Program-made: the position numbers and the translations under genes
The notes under the pieces: model-generated
Seen by the model: the letters and a program-made list of their open reading frames with translations, nothing else
Database searches by the model: none
What the model was told of the DNA's origin: nothing
Assembly (NCBI GenBank): GCA_028753945.1
Contig: JAPNXP010000001.1
Location: forward strand, 4,826,501-4,890,500
Source of the DNA: Hexactinellida sp. DTS-2022
Lineage: Eukaryota; Porifera; Hexactinellida
Reading direction: 5' to 3'
DNA length: 64,000 bases
Shown here: positions 21,361 to 33,999 of the stretch, piece by piece
How the letters are laid out: every line of letters starts with the position of its first letter
Numbering within the stretch: the first letter of the stretch is position 1

Positions 21361-21629
21361 TCATAAAAACTTAAGTCATACCGGACGTTGACTTAACTGT
21401 TATTTTATTTCAAACATATCACTAACTTCAACTAACGAACATATACAATGTAAACACCGGATATATAAATAAGAATTTAACAATAATTACATAATTGCAT
21501 TCTTAACCAAATGACCCTCGAAAAATCCAAAACCCGTTCGAAAACATTTTCCACCGAAAAATTCATTCCTTGGTGGACATAATCCAGGAAAACAGGTAGC
21601 AGTTATTCGGCATCTGAGGTGCTTCATTT

Positions 21630-22290
21630 ACCTTTGAAGAGAAGACTTTGGTTTGGGAGGAAGTCGCCTCTAAGTTATCATCTCTACATGGGGTAACAAG
21701 AACTAGAGGGTGATATACATAAAAAGTGGGCTAACCACTTGAGCAAACATAAATCACTAATCGCCGATAAGCTTGCTTCAATTCATAAAACTGGCGGAGG
21801 TCCCCCTGGAGCCGAGTTAACACTATTGGAGGACAAGATTAGAAGTATTAAGGGCAAAGAAGTGTTTGAGGGCATTGCTTCTGGAATAGATATCAGCTCT
21901 CAAGTTTCCATTGAGTCTGACCAGCAGATGCCAATAAGTCCAATATTCTCAACTGATGATGACCAGCCGAAGTTTGAGGTGCTGCCCAATCGCAAGAGAA
22001 AATAGTCCTCACATAGCTTATCACCAAGTGATCTCACACAAACTAAACATATTCTCCTCGAAAAAGAACAGCAGAAATTGGACTGCATGAAGAATATAGA
22101 ACATAGAATGGAGAAAATCGAGTACAGCCTGAAACGAATTGGAGATATAATGATGGAAATAATCCCCGAGATACTCGCGAACCAAAACAGACTGTTAGCT
22201 GCGTTAACCCAGCCAGGTTTAGAGCATCCTGTAGCAGCAGTCGGGTCTTATGTTTCAAATCCCTATGTGAAGAATTTTCCATCTAGTTAA
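21630..22290 (+). pseudogene. Harbinger-associated Myb/SANT-like DNA-binding protein (one stop)
   Basis: The first part reads EKTLVWEEVASKLSSLHGV and, after a frame change near 21690, KKWANHLSKHKS. Together these resemble a Myb/SANT-like DNA-binding domain. The hallmark KTGGGPPGAELTLLEDKI, a hinge typical of the second protein of PIF/Harbinger transposons, starts at about 21790. An in-frame TAG at about 22003 interrupts a Ser-rich region. The same frame then continues with a helical C terminus (about 22078-22290, EHRMEKIEYSLKRIGDIMME) that could form a coiled coil. The Harbinger nuclease itself is not in the window. It could instead be a domesticated relative, but the stop and frameshift argue for a relic. 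Confidence 0.6.
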
Positions 22291-22642
22291 ATAATATCAA
22301 TGTAATTGCGTATATAAAACACTAATATAAATTATATTAATTTTGTTAGAATATGGTAATCTAAAATCTATGCATTTCCATACGTAGTAAATTCCTATAA
22401 ACCAATGGTGGGTTGTTAACCGTTCGGGAGCTACAGTTATGATTCGTTTTGTTTATACTACAGTGTAGGACTCAGTATTATAAAGTATTACTCCATAAGT
22501 AGTCATTAACTAATACATTTCGCAATTTGGGCAAGTTAGAAACAGTGTAGTTACAGAAAATATATAATGTAGTCATTGTGGTGATGAGAAATGGATTTAT
22601 GATAATCATTTCCGACAAAATTCAGATATTTTTAATTATTTA
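22291..22642. other. no gene seen
   Basis: AT-rich sequence with no repeat pair or supported frame. Confidence 0.4.
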
Positions 22643-22845
22643 TACTGTGCTTCCTCGTAATCCAAACAGAGGTGTTCCGATTCAAAAAATTCTGTTCCGA
22701 TTAGTAAATTCGTTCGGATTAATGAAGTGTAATACATTTTCTATTGGCTTCTATAACATGAGATTCCGATACTTTGGATCAAACTTGTCCAAACCTTTTA
22801 ATCCAAACTAAACGGGGACGCTGCATTAGTTCGACATCCGAAGTT

Positions 22846-23222
22846 GTCATTAGTTCGAATTTGGACAGTTGTCATTAGTTCGAATTTGGACAGTTGTCAT
22901 TAGTTCGACAAGACATTTAGACAGTTGTCACTAGTTCGACAAGACTTTTGGACAGTTGTCACTAGTTCGACAATACTTTTGGACAGTTGTCACTAGTTCG
23001 ACAATACTTTTGGACAGTTGTCACTAGTTCGACAAGACTTTTGGACAGTTGTCACTAGTTCGACAATACTTTTGGACAGGTGTCACTAGTTCGACAAGAC
23101 TTTTGGACAGTTGTCACTAGTTCGACGATACTTTTGGACAGTTGTCACTAGTTCGACAAGACTTTTAGACAGTTGTCACTAGTTCGACAATACTTTTGGA
23201 CAGTTGTCACTAGTTCGACAGT
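22846..23222. repeat. 31-bp minisatellite at the left end of the composite element
   Basis: About 12 tandem units of GTTGTCACTAGTTCGACAAG plus ACTTTTGGACA. The first units still read like the TIR (GTTGTCATTAGTTCG), so the satellite grew from the terminal repeat. Confidence 0.85.
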
Positions 23223-23260
23223 ATTTATTAATAGCCATATAGAGGCTCTACTGTATTAAA

Positions 23261-23379
23261 AATCCAAAATTGCAGCCTGTGCCGACGCATGTTCCTTTGG
23301 TGACACTATATTTTGGTGGTGGTTTATTGATAGTACCTCCAAAGGAACATGCTGTCGGCACGGGCTGCAATTTTGGATT
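23261..23379 (+). repeat. array hairpin module H, copy 5
   Basis: Standard arms. Arm 2 reads GGCACGGGCTGC, so one T.G pair replaces T.A. It is followed by module d (GTCATCATCACTATGAAGGT to GACTCAGCATTTTT, 23390-23543) instead of module c. Confidence 0.8.
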
Positions 23380-23543
23380 TTTTTTCGCCATGTCATCATC
23401 ACTATGAAGGTGTTAAATTATTTCAAAAAGGTGTTTCAGAAGGCATCGACCCTTAGAGTGGTGGAAGTTTCGTTTTAGTTCACTTCATTTCAAAGATATT
23501 CAAGTTTGAGTAGAATATAATAGCTGTGACTCAGCATTTTTAC

Positions 23544-24078
23544 CAATGCTGGGCACTAGTCCGTTAATCCGTTAATCGTTAATTAACGGACTTAAATTTT
23601 CATTAACGATTTAACTTTTAAGTTAAATTTAAGATCATTAACGGAAGTTATTAACTTCCGTTACATTTTCTAACTTCCGTTACTAGTACGTTAACGCTAG
23701 GACACTCGTACTTTTTACAATTTTGACCATATATGGGCATATAAATGTGCCAACTTTTGATGACGGTGCATATTTTCCCCTTCCGATAAATAATTTATTA
23801 TCTTTATTATTCGCTGATTATACGATATTAAGCTGATACTTTAGCCTAATGATCCAACAAAGGCTCATTCTATACATAGAGCACTTTTGAGGTGTTTTAT
23901 AGCAAAAAATACTGATTTTGTTGTTGTTTGTATAATATAAATTAACTTTAACGGTTTAACGTTAACTTCCGTTAAATTTTTAACGAATTAACGGATTAAC
24001 TGTTAACGAAGTTAACTTTTTGATTAACGGATTAACGATTAACGAAGTTAACTTTTTGATTAACTGTGCCCACCTTTG
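23544..24078. mobile_element. hAT-type element, CAAAGGTGGGC family, complete copy
   Basis: CAATGCTGGGCACTAGT at the left, ACTGTGCCCACCTTTG at the right, with an exact 8-bp TSD ATTTTTAC (23536-23543 and 24079-24086). TTAACG/CGTTAA motifs dominate both ends. No transposase. Confidence 0.85.
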
Positions 24079-24082
24079 ATTT

Positions 24083-24470
24083 TTACTGTGCCGACTATAC
24101 TATAGTATAGTGGCCCAGTATTGGAATCACTGCCTTTACTATTATTATTATTACTGTGCCGACTATACTATAGTATAGTGGCCCAGTATTGGAATCACTG
24201 CCTTTATTATTATTACTGTGCCGACTATACTATAGTATAGTGGCCCAGTAGTGGAATCACTGCCTTTATTATTATTTTTATTATTACTGTGCCGACTATA
24301 CTATAGTATAGTGGCCCAGTATTGGAATCACTGCCTTTATTACTGTGCCGACTATACTATAGTATAGTGGCCCAGTTCTAATCTTACTGCCTTTATTTTT
24401 ACTGTGCCGACTATACTATAGTATAGTGGCCCAGTATTGGAATCACTGCCTTTATTTTTATTATTATTAT
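24083..24470 (-). repeat. array palindrome module T, six copies
   Basis: Six copies of ACTGTGCCGACTATACTATA then GTATAGTGGCCCAGT, with short TTATTATT spacers of variable length. This is the densest T cluster in the window. Confidence 0.85.
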
Positions 24471-25200
24471 TTTTATTTTTTCTCCGTAGACGGTGCCCTG
24501 GCCTGAGCTTTATAGTTGATGGGCTGAAACTTGGCATGTAGGTGCGTATGGACCGTCTAATTTGCACCTGGGGTTACGATTTTTTATTAACAAATTTTTG
24601 ACACATCTTTAACACCTTTCAAAATTTGTCTGGTCCATAGCTAGAAAAATGTTTTACTAAACCCCCAAATTTTATTTCACATTTGGATTCACCATAAAAT
24701 TCTGCGTCTGATGGGAGAAGAAAATTTGTTAAAATTGGTTTAATTTCTGCCATAGATGGGGGTTGAAATTCCTTTGTTTACTCAACACTTCAATTTCAAT
24801 AAAACTGTGAAATCTAATTCCATTGTTTCAACTTGTAATAATTATATTGATTTAACTTGTTAAAGCTTTCACTATTGTTTCAACTTGCGATAATTAAATT
24901 GATTCAACTTATAAATTCCAGCTGGCTTCTATTTAATTCTAGTATTACTATACAATGGATTAAATAAAATAATATAATATAAGGAATTTGTTGACTAAAC
25001 TCAAATCACCGTGGATAACATTGCTAAAATAACTAACTAATAATATAATTCATTATCAATACATAATGAATGAATGGCATTAAACTCTAGATGGTTTATG
25101 ATAGAAACAAACTTCAAATTTATCTACCGTTCCTTGTGACTCGGACCAAATAACAAATGCTTCTTCACACCTTGGGCGTTGATGACTTGGCGAAAAAAAA

Positions 25201-25317
25201 AAAAAAATTGCAGCCTGCGCCGACAGCATGTTCCTTTGGAGGCACTATCAATAAACAACCAACAAAATATAGTGCCACCAAAGGAACATGCGTCGGCACA
25301 GGGTGCAATTTTGGATT
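25201..25317 (-). repeat. array hairpin module H, copy 6
   Basis: The outer AATCC of one arm is replaced by a run of A. The TGTGCC/GGCGCA position is a U.G wobble when read from the minus strand. Confidence 0.75.
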
Positions 25318-25333
25318 TTTTTATTTATATTAT

Positions 25334-25390
25334 TACTGTGCCGACTATACTATAGTATAGTGGCCCAGTTCTAATCTTACTGCCTATATT
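25334..25390 (-). repeat. array palindrome module T, one copy
   Basis: A TACTATAGTATA core with ACTGTGCCGAC and GGCCCAGTTC flanks, immediately next to hairpin copy 6. Confidence 0.8.
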
Positions 25391-26119
25391 TTTATTTTTA
25401 TTTTTATTTCTCCGTAGCAGGTGCCCTGGCCACACCTGTATACATAGAGGGCTGAAACTTGGCATGTAGATTCGGAGTCGACGTCTAATTTGCACCTGGG
25501 GTTACGATTTTGTATTAACAAATTTTTGACACATCTTTAACACCTTTCAAAATTTGTCTGGTCCATAACTCAAAAGATGTTTTACTAAACCCCAAAATTT
25601 TATTTCACATTTGGATTCACCATAAAATTCTGCGTCTGATGGGAGAAGAAAACTTTCAATAAAGAGTTTTATTTCTGCCATAAATGGGGGTTGAAATTTC
25701 TTTGTTTACTCACACTTCAGTTTCAGTATAACTGTTAAATCTAATTCCATTGTTTCAACTTGTAATAATTATATTGATTTAACTTGTTAAATCTTACTCT
25801 AATGATTCAACTTGCGATAATTAAATTGATTTAACTTATAAATTGCAGCTGGCTTCTATTTAATTTACCATACAATGGATTAAATTAAATAATATAATAT
25901 AAGGAATTTGTTGACTTAATTCAACTCAACCGTGGATAACAATGCTAATATAAATAACTAATAATATAATTTATTATCAATACATAATGAATGAATGGCA
26001 TCAAACTCAAGATGGTTTAAGATAGAAACAAACTTCAAATATATCTACCGTTCCTTGTGACTCGGACCAATTAACAAATGCTTTTTCACACCTTGGGCGT
26101 TGATGACTTGGCGGAAAAA

Positions 26120-26238
26120 AATCCAAAATTGCAGCCTGCGCCGACAGCATGTTCCTTTGGAGGCACTATCAATAAACAACCAACAAAATATAGTGCCACC
26201 AAAGGAACATGCGTCGGCACAGGGTGCAATTTTGGATT
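26120..26238 (-). repeat. array hairpin module H, copy 7
   Basis: Standard arms. U.G wobble at the TGTGCC/GGCGCA position when read from the minus strand. Confidence 0.8.
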
Positions 26239-26967
26239 TTTTTATTTCTCCGTAGCAGGTGCCCTGGCCACACCTATATACATAGAGGGCTAAAACTTGG
26301 AATGTTGGTTCGGAGTCGACGTCTGATTTGCACCTGGGGTTACAATTTTTTATTAACAAATTTTTGACACATCTTTAACACCTTTCAAATTTTGTCTGGT
26401 CCATAACTCAAAAATTGTTTTACTAAACCCGCAAATTTTATTTCACATTTGGATTCGCCATAAAATTCTGCGTCTGATGGGAAAAAAATATTTCAATAAA
26501 GGGGTCAATTTCTGCCATAAATGGGGGTTGAAATTTCTTTGTTTACTCACACTTCAATTTCAGTAAACTGTGAAATCTAATTCCATTGTTTCAACTTGTA
26601 ATAATTATATTGATTTAACTTGTTAAATCCTACTCTAGTGATTCAACTTGCGATAATTATATTGATTTAACTTATAAATTCCAGCTGGCTTCTATTTAAT
26701 TGTAGTATTACTATACAATGGATTAAATAAAATATTATAATATAAGGAATTTGTTGACTTAATTAAACTTAACCGTGGATAACATTGCTAAAATAAATAA
26801 CTAATAATATAATTTATTATCGATATATGTATAATGAATGAATGGCAGTAAACTATAGATGGTTTACGATAGAAACAAACTTCAAATTTATCTACCATTC
26901 CTTGTGACTCGGACCAATTAACAAATGGATTTTGACACCTTGAGGCGTTGATGACTGGGCGAAAAAA

Positions 26968-27085
26968 AATCCAAAATTGCAGACTGTGCCGATAGCATGT
27001 TCCTTTGGAGGCACTATCAATAAACAAACAACAAAATATAGTGCCACCAAAGGAACATGGTCGGCACAGTCTGCAATTTTGGATT
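26968..27085 (-). repeat. array hairpin module H, copy 8 (co-varying)
   Basis: GCAGACTGTGCC and GGCACAGTCTGC carry matched changes where other copies have GCAGCCTG/CAGGCTGC. The usual GACGCATG is shortened to GACCATG on one arm. Confidence 0.8.
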
Positions 27086-27556
27086 TTTTATTATTTTTAT
27101 CATTATTTTTATTTCTCCGTAGCAGGTGCCCTGGCCACACCTGTTTACATATTGGGCTGAAATTTGGCATGTAGTTTTGAAGTGACCGTCTAATTTGCAC
27201 CTGGGGTTACGATTTTTAATCAAATAATTTTAACACCTATTTCAACTAATTATGGCTCATAGCATTAACTAATTCATAGTGAGCTTGATAAATTTTACAT
27301 GTACGGATAGAGAATTAAATTCTACACCTTTTAGCAAATCAAAAATGTTCAATTTGGCCTAGATTTGTGCCTTAATTGGGGTACCAATCTCCTGTATTTC
27401 CTCACACTTCAGATTCAGTAAAACTGTTAAATCAATTTCCATTGTTTCAACTTGTAATAATTATATTGAATCTAATTCCATTGTTCCAACTTGTAATAAT
27501 TATATTGATTTCAACTTGTGAGATCGAGTAGGCTTCTATTTTCCAATTGAAAAAAA

Positions 27557-27690
27557 TTACTGTGCCGACTATACTATAGTATAGTGGCCCAGTATTGGAA
27601 TCACTGCCTTTATTTTTATTTTTACTGTGCCGACTATACTATAGTATAGTGGCCCAGTATTGGAATCACTGCCTTTATTATTATTTTTAT
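27557..27690 (-). repeat. array palindrome module T, two copies
   Basis: Two copies of ACTGTGCCGACTATACTATA then GTATAGTGGCCCAGT, with T-rich spacers. Confidence 0.8.
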
Positions 27691-28405
27691 TATTATTTCT
27701 CCGTAGCAGGTGCCCTGGCCACACCTATATACATAGAGGGCTGAAACTTGGCATGTAGGTGCGATGGGACCGTCTAATTTGCACCTGGGGTTACGATTTT
27801 TGATTAACAAATTTTGGACACATCTTTAACACCTTTCAAAATTTGTCTGGTCCATAACTCAAAATATGTTTTTATAAACCCCAAAATTTGGATTCACCAT
27901 AAAATTCTGCGTCTGATGGGAGAAGAAAATTTTCAATAAAGGGTTTAATTTCTACTATAAATAGGGGTTGAAATTTCTTTGTTTACTCACACTTCAATTA
28001 CTGTAAAACTGTGAAATCTAATTCCATTGTTTCAAATTGTAATATTTATATTGATTTAACTTGTTAAATCTTTCACTATTGTTTCAATTTGCAATAATTA
28101 AATTGATTTAACTTATAAATTCCAGCTGGCTTCTATTTAATTGTAGTATTACTACTATACAATGGATTAAATATAATAATATAATATAATGAATTTGTTG
28201 ACTCAACTCAACCAACCGTGGATAACATTGCTAAAATAAATAACTAATAATATAATTTATTATCAATACATAATGAATGAATGGCATTAAACTCTAGATG
28301 GTTTATGATAGAAACAAACTTCAAATTTATCTACCGTTCCTTGTGACTCGGACCAAATAACAAATGCTTCTTCACACCTTGGACGTTGATGACTTGGCGA
28401 AAAAA

Positions 28406-28522
28406 AATCCAAAATTGCAGCCTGCGCCGACAGCATGTTCCTTTGGAGGCACTATCAATAAACAGCACAAAAATATAGTGCCATCAAAGGAACATGCGTC
28501 GGCACAGCTGCAATTTTGGATT
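28406..28522 (-). repeat. array hairpin module H, copy 9
   Basis: One arm has GCAGCCTGCGCC, the other GGCACAGCTGC, so one base is unpaired. The loop is shortened and altered. Confidence 0.75.
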
Positions 28523-28640
28523 TTTTATTATTATTATTTTCTCCGTAGACGGTGCCCTGGCCTGAGCTTTATAGTTGATGGGCTGAAACTTGGCATGTAG
28601 GTGCGATGGGACCGTCTAATTTGCACCTGGGGTTACGAAT

Positions 28641-29262
28641 TTTGATTAAATAATTTTAACACCTATTTCAACTAATTATGGCTCATAGCATTAACTAATT
28701 CATAGTGAGCTTGATAAATTTTACATGTACGGATAGAGAATTAAATTCTACACCTTTTAGCAAATCAAAAATGTTCAATTTGGCCTAGATTTGTGCCTTA
28801 ATTGGGGTACCAATCTCCTGTATTTCCTCACACTTCAGATTCAGTAAAACTGTTAAATCAATTTCCATTTTTTCAACTTGTAATAATTATATTGAATCTA
28901 ATTCCATTGTTCCAACTTGTAATAATTATATTGATTTCAACTTGTGAGATCGAGTAGGCTTCTATTTTCCAATTGAAAAAAAAGATTATATATTTCATAA
29001 CAACGACAGATTATGTGATTATATTTACTTCTACGAGAATATTATTGCACTGTTAATATACTGACGTAATTAATTATAATTAATTCAGTCAGTATATGAC
29101 TTATATAGATGCTTCCAATTTGTTTATTAGGGTTTATCGAGTGTGCGGAATTGAAATTTTATTGCCAAATTAATTAATTAATTATTTATGACAAAATAAT
29201 TAAACTTAATAAATATAAGTTGACATTGAAATTGGTGTTAAATTATAAATATTATAAATAAA
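28641..29262 (-). repeat. array modules c' and e
   Basis: Module c' (to about 28985) is followed by module e. Module e holds the inverted pair TACTGACGTAATTAATTATA/ATTAATTCAGTCAGTATATG and GGGTTTATCGAGTGTGCGGA. Module e recurs near 29770-30055, 34890-35030, 37760-38040 and 41500-41770. Confidence 0.65.
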
Positions 29263-29381
29263 AATCCAAAATTGCATCCTGTGCCGACGCATGTTCCTTG
29301 GGTGGCACTATATTTTGTTGGTGGTTTATTGATAGTGCCTCCAATGGAACATGCTGTCGGCACAGGATGCAATTTTGGATT
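29263..29381 (+). repeat. array hairpin module H, copy 10 (co-varying)
   Basis: GCATCCTGTGCC pairs with GGCACAGGATGC: both arms changed where other copies have GCAGCC/GGCTGC. Confidence 0.85.
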
Positions 29382-30060
29382 TTTTTTTCGCCAAGTCATC
29401 ATCACTATAAAGGTGTTAAATCATTTCAAAAAGGTGTTACAGAAGGCATCGACCCTTAGAGTGGTGGAAGTTTCGTTTTAGTTCACTTCCTTTTAGCGAT
29501 ATTCAAGTTTGAGTAGAATATAACAACTGATGACTCAGCATTTTTTATGTGAGTGTTGGGTCATCACCCAACATGAACTAACCCATTTTTAATATCGAAT
29601 TAACAAAATTGTAAAAACACATTTTTTTAACGATGTCATCATCACCTCAAGGTGTCAAGACCCACTTGTATAGGTGGCACGTGCCATAAGGACCAATTGA
29701 TAAATTGAAAGTTTGTTTCTATCTTCTATGATCTCTGAGATTTATGATATTTAATTAATTAGTATATATAATTATTAATATTATTTATAATTTAACACCA
29801 ATTTCAATGTCAACTTATATTTATTAAGTTTAATTATTTTGTCATAAATAATAAATAAATTAATTTGTCCATCAAATTTCAATTCCGCACACTCGATAAC
29901 CCCTAATAAACAAATTGGAAGCATCTATATAAGTCATATACTGACTGAATTAATTATAATTAATTACGTCAGTATATTAACAGTGCAATAATATTAACGC
30001 AGTAGTAAATATAATCACATAATCTGTCGTTGTTGTGGTATGTAAAATCTTAACGGTTCT
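29382..30060 (+). repeat. array modules d, f and e
   Basis: Module d (to about 29545) is followed by module f (GTGTTGGGTCATCACCCAAC to CACTTGTATAGGTGGCACGT), which contains short palindromes, and then by module e to about 30055. Confidence 0.65.
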
Positions 30061-30688
30061 ATCATAAACCATCTTTAGTTTAATGCCATTCATTCATTAC
30101 TTATTGATAATAAATTAAATTATTAGTTATTTATTTTAGCAATGTTATCCACGGTGATTTGAGTTTAGTCAACAAATTCCTTATATCATTATATTTTATT
30201 TAATCCATTGTATAGTAATACTACAATTAAATAGAAGCCAGCTGGAATTTATAAGTTGAATCAATATATTTATCTCAAGTTGAAACAATAGAGTAAGATT
30301 TAACAAGTTAAATCAATATAATTATTACAAGTTGAAACAATAGAATTAGATTTAACACTTTTACTGAAATTGAAGTGTGAGTAAACAAAGAAATTCCAAA
30401 CCCCATTTATGGCAGAAATTAAACATATTTTTGAAAATATTCCTCTCCCATCAGACGCAGAATTTTATGGTGAATCCAAATGTGAAATAAAATTTGGGGG
30501 TTTAGTAAAACATATTTTGAGTTATGGACCAGACAAATTTTGAAAGGTGTTAAAGATGTGTCAAAAATTCGTTAATCAAAAATCGTAACCCCAGGTGCAA
30601 ATTAGACGGTCCATACGCACCTACATGCCAAGTTTCAACCCATCAACTATAAAGCTCAGGCCAGGGCACCGTCTACGGAGAAAAAAAA

Positions 30689-30806
30689 AATCCAAAATTG
30701 CAGCTGTGCCGACGCATGTTCCTTTGGTGGCACTATATTATGTTGTTTGTTTATTGATAGTGCCTCCAAAGGAACATGCTGTCGGCACGGTCTGCAATTT
30801 TGGATT
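30689..30806 (+). repeat. array hairpin module H, copy 11
   Basis: GCAGCTGTGCC faces GGCACGGTCTGC: not fully paired at the base of the stem. Confidence 0.8.
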
Positions 30807-31531
30807 TTTTTTCGCCCAGTGATCAACGCCTCAAGGTGTCAAAAACCATTTGTTAATTGGTCCGAGTCACAAGGAATGGTAGATAAATTTGAAGTTTGTT
30901 TCTACCGTAAACCATCTTTAGTTTACTGCCATTCATTCATTATATATTGATAATAAGTTATATTAATAGTTATTTATTTTAGCAATGTTATCCATGGTTG
31001 GTTGAATTGAGTCAACAAATTCCTTGTATTATATTATTTAATTTAATCCATTGTATAGTAATACTACAATTAAACAGAAGCCAGCTGGAATTTATAAGTT
31101 AAATCAATTTAATTATTGCAAGTTGAAACAATAGAGTAGGATTTAACAAGTTAAATCAATATAATTATTACAAGTTGAAACAATGGAAATAGATTTCACA
31201 GTTTTACTGAAATTGAAGTGTGAGTAAACAAAGAAATTTAAGCCCCCATTTGTGGCAGAAATTAAACCCCTTATTGAAAGATTTCTTCTCCCATCAGACG
31301 CAGAATTTTACGGTGAATCCAAATGTGAAATAAAGTTTTGGGGTTTAGTAAAACATTTTTTGAGTTATGGACCAGACAAATTTTGAAAGGTGTTAAAGAT
31401 GTGTCAAAAATTTGTTAATACAAAATCGTAACCCAAGGTGCAAATTAGACGTCGACTCCGAATCTACATGCCAAGTTTCAGCCCTCTATGTATATAGGTG
31501 TGCCCAGGGCACCGTCTACGGAGAAAGAAAA

Positions 31532-31652
31532 AATCCAAAATTGCAGCCTGCGCCCGACAGCATGTTCCTTCGGTGGCACTATATTTTGTTGGTGGTTTAT
31601 TGATAGTGCCTCCAAAGGAACATGCTGTCGGGCGCAGGCTGCATTTTTGATT
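31532..31652 (+). repeat. array hairpin module H, copy 12 (co-varying insertion)
   Basis: CTGCGCCCGACAGCATG pairs with CATGCTGTCGGGCGCAG. Both arms have gained a C/G pair and changed T.A to C.G. Arm 1 has also gained the base that is normally unpaired in arm 2, so this stem is nearly perfect. Confidence 0.85.
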
Positions 31653-32387
31653 TTTTTCTCCAAGTCATCAACGCCCAAGGTGTGAAGAACCATTTGTTAA
31701 GTGGTCGGAGTCACAAGGAACGATTGTTGAATTTGAAGTTTGTTTCTATCATAAACCATCTAGAGTTTAATGCCATTCATTCATTATGTATTGATATTAA
31801 ATTATATTATTAGTTATATATTTTAGCAATGTTATCCACGGTGATTTGAGTTTAGTCAACAATTTCCTTATATAATTATATTATATTTAATCCATTGTAT
31901 AGTAATACTATAATTAAATAGAAGCCAGCTGGAATTTATTATTTGAATCAATTTAATTATCGCAAGTTGAAACAATAGTGAAAGATTTAACAAGTTAAAT
32001 CAATATAATTATTACAAGTTGAAACAATGGAATTAGATTTCACAGTTTTATTGAAATTGAAGTGTTGAGTAAACAAAGGAATTTCAACTCCCATTTATGG
32101 CAGAAATTAGACCAATTTTAACAAATTTTCTTCTCCCATCAGACGCAGAATTTTAAGATGAATCTAAATATGAAATAGAATTTGGGGTTTATTAAAACAT
32201 ATTTTGAGTTATGGACCAGACAAATTTTGAAAGGTGTTAAAGATGTGTCAAAAATTTCTTAATAAAAATTCGTAACCCCAGGTGCAAATTAGACGGTCCC
32301 TCCGTAACTACATGCCAAGTTTCAGCCCTCAATGTATACAGGTGTGGCCAGGGCACCTGCTACGGAGAAATAAAAATAATAATAATA

Positions 32388-32445
32388 ATAAAGGCAGTAA
32401 TTCCAATACTGGGCCACTATACTATAGTATAGTCGGCACAGTAAA
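32388..32445 (+). repeat. array palindrome module T, one copy
   Basis: T module directly joined to hairpin copy 13 through AGTAAAAATCC, which shows that the two modules are placed end to end. Confidence 0.8.
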
Positions 32446-32564
32446 AATCCAAAATTGCAGCCTGTGCCGACGCATGTTCCTTTGGTGGCACAATATTTTG
32501 TTGGTTGTTTATTGATAGTGCCTCCAATGGAACATGCTGTCAGCACAGGCTGCAATTTTGGATT
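32446..32564 (+). repeat. array hairpin module H, copy 13
   Basis: Standard arms, with AATGG for AAAGG in arm 2 and CAGCACA for CGGCACA. Confidence 0.8.
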
Positions 32565-33297
32565 TTTTTTCGCCAAGTCATCAACGCCCAAGGTGTGAAG
32601 AATCATTTGTTAATTGGTCGGAGTCACAAGGAACGGTAGATAAATTTGAAGTTAGTTTCTGTCATAAACCATCTTGAGTATAATGCCATTCATTCATTAT
32701 GTATTGATAATAAATTATATTATTAGTTATTTATTTTAGCAATGTTATCCACGGTGATTTGAGTTTAGTCAACAAATTCCTTATATTATTATATTATATT
32801 TAATCCATTGTATAGTAATACTAGAATTAAATAGAAGCCAGCTGGAATTTATAAGTTGAATCAATATAATTATCGCAAGTTGAATCAATAGAGTAGGATT
32901 TCAAGTTAAATCAATAATATTATCGCAAGTTGAAACAATGGAATTTGTTTTCACAGTTTTATTGAAATTGAAGTGTTGAGTAAACAAAAGAATTTCAACT
33001 CCCATTTATGGCAGAAATCAAACCAATTTTAACAAGTTTTCTTCTCCCATCAGACGCAGAATTTTAAGATGAATCTAAATATGAAATAAAAATTTGGGGT
33101 TTATTAAAACATATTTTGTGTTATGGACCAGACAAATTTTGAAAGGTGTTAAAGATGTGTCAAAAATTTATAAATCAAAAATCGTAACCCCAGGTGCAAA
33201 TTAAACGTCGACTCCGAACCTACATTCCAAGTTTCAGCCCTCTATGTATATAGGTGTGGCCAGGGCACCTGCTACGGAGAAATAAAAATAAAAATAA

Positions 33298-33495
33298 AAA
33301 TAAAGGCAGTAAGATTAGAACTGGGCCACTATACTATAGTATAGTCGGCACAGTAATAATAATAATAATAATAATATAAATAAAGGCAGTGATTCCAATA
33401 CTGGGCCACTATACTATAGTATAGTCGGCACAGTAATAAAGGCAGTGATTCTAATACTGGGCCACTATACTATAGTATAGTCGGCACAGTAATTA
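33298..33495 (+). repeat. array palindrome module T, three copies
   Basis: Three copies with AAT-rich spacers, mirroring the cluster at 24083-24470. Confidence 0.85.
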
Positions 33496-33880
33496 TTTAT
33501 ACTAATTAATTAAATATAATAAATCTCAGAGATCATAGAAGATAGAAACAAACTTTCAATTTATCAATTGGTCCTTATGGCACGTGCCACCTATACAAGT
33601 GGGTCTTGACACCTTGAGGTGATGATGACATCGTTAAAAAAATGTGTTTTACAATTTTGTTAATTCGAAATTTAAAATGGGTTAGTTGATGTTGGGTGAT
33701 GACCCAACACTCACATAAAAAATGCTGAGTCATCAGCTATTATATTCTACTCAAACTTAAATATCTCTAAAATGAAGTAAACTAAATGGAAACTTCCACC
33801 ACTCTAAGGGTCGATGCCTTCTGAAACACCTTTCTGAAATAATTTAACACCTTCATAGTGATGATGACTTGGCAAAAAAA
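33496..33880 (-). repeat. array modules f and d (minus)
   Basis: Inverted copies of the f and d modules at 29382-29760, ending at hairpin copy 14. Confidence 0.7.
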
Positions 33881-33999
33881 AATCCAAAATTGCAGCCTGT
33901 GCCGACAGCATGTTCCTTTGGAGGCACTATCAATAAACCACCACCCAAATATAGTGCCACCAAGGGAACATGCGTCGGCACAGGCTGCAATTTAGGATT
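33881..33999 (-). repeat. array hairpin module H, copy 14
   Basis: Fully standard TGTGCC/GGCACA pairing, with small outer changes (TTTAGGATT). Confidence 0.8.

Larger units (their letters stand above)
24471..28640 (-). repeat. mosaic array segment II (minus orientation, about six heads)
   Basis: Heads (CTCCGTAG..GGGGTTACGA) lie at about 24480, 25410, 26247, 27115, 27700 and 28545. Most are followed by module c inverted and then an H hairpin. T modules replace or accompany H at 25334 and 27557. Module c is replaced by a diverged c' (TAATTATGGCTCATAGCATT) after the head at 27115, and again after 28545. No coding sequence. Confidence 0.8.
30061..33300 (+). repeat. mosaic array segment III (plus orientation, four heads)
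   Basis: Module c precedes each of four heads at about 30580, 31425, 32270 and 33180. H hairpins follow three of these heads, with a T module between head and hairpin at 32388. The orientation is opposite to segment II, so the two flank 28640-30060 as inverted arms. Confidence 0.8.

Noticed and set aside
22846..23222. Possible CRISPR-like repeat array
   Set aside because: Units are contiguous with no distinct spacers, there are no cas genes, and the setting is a eukaryotic transposon.
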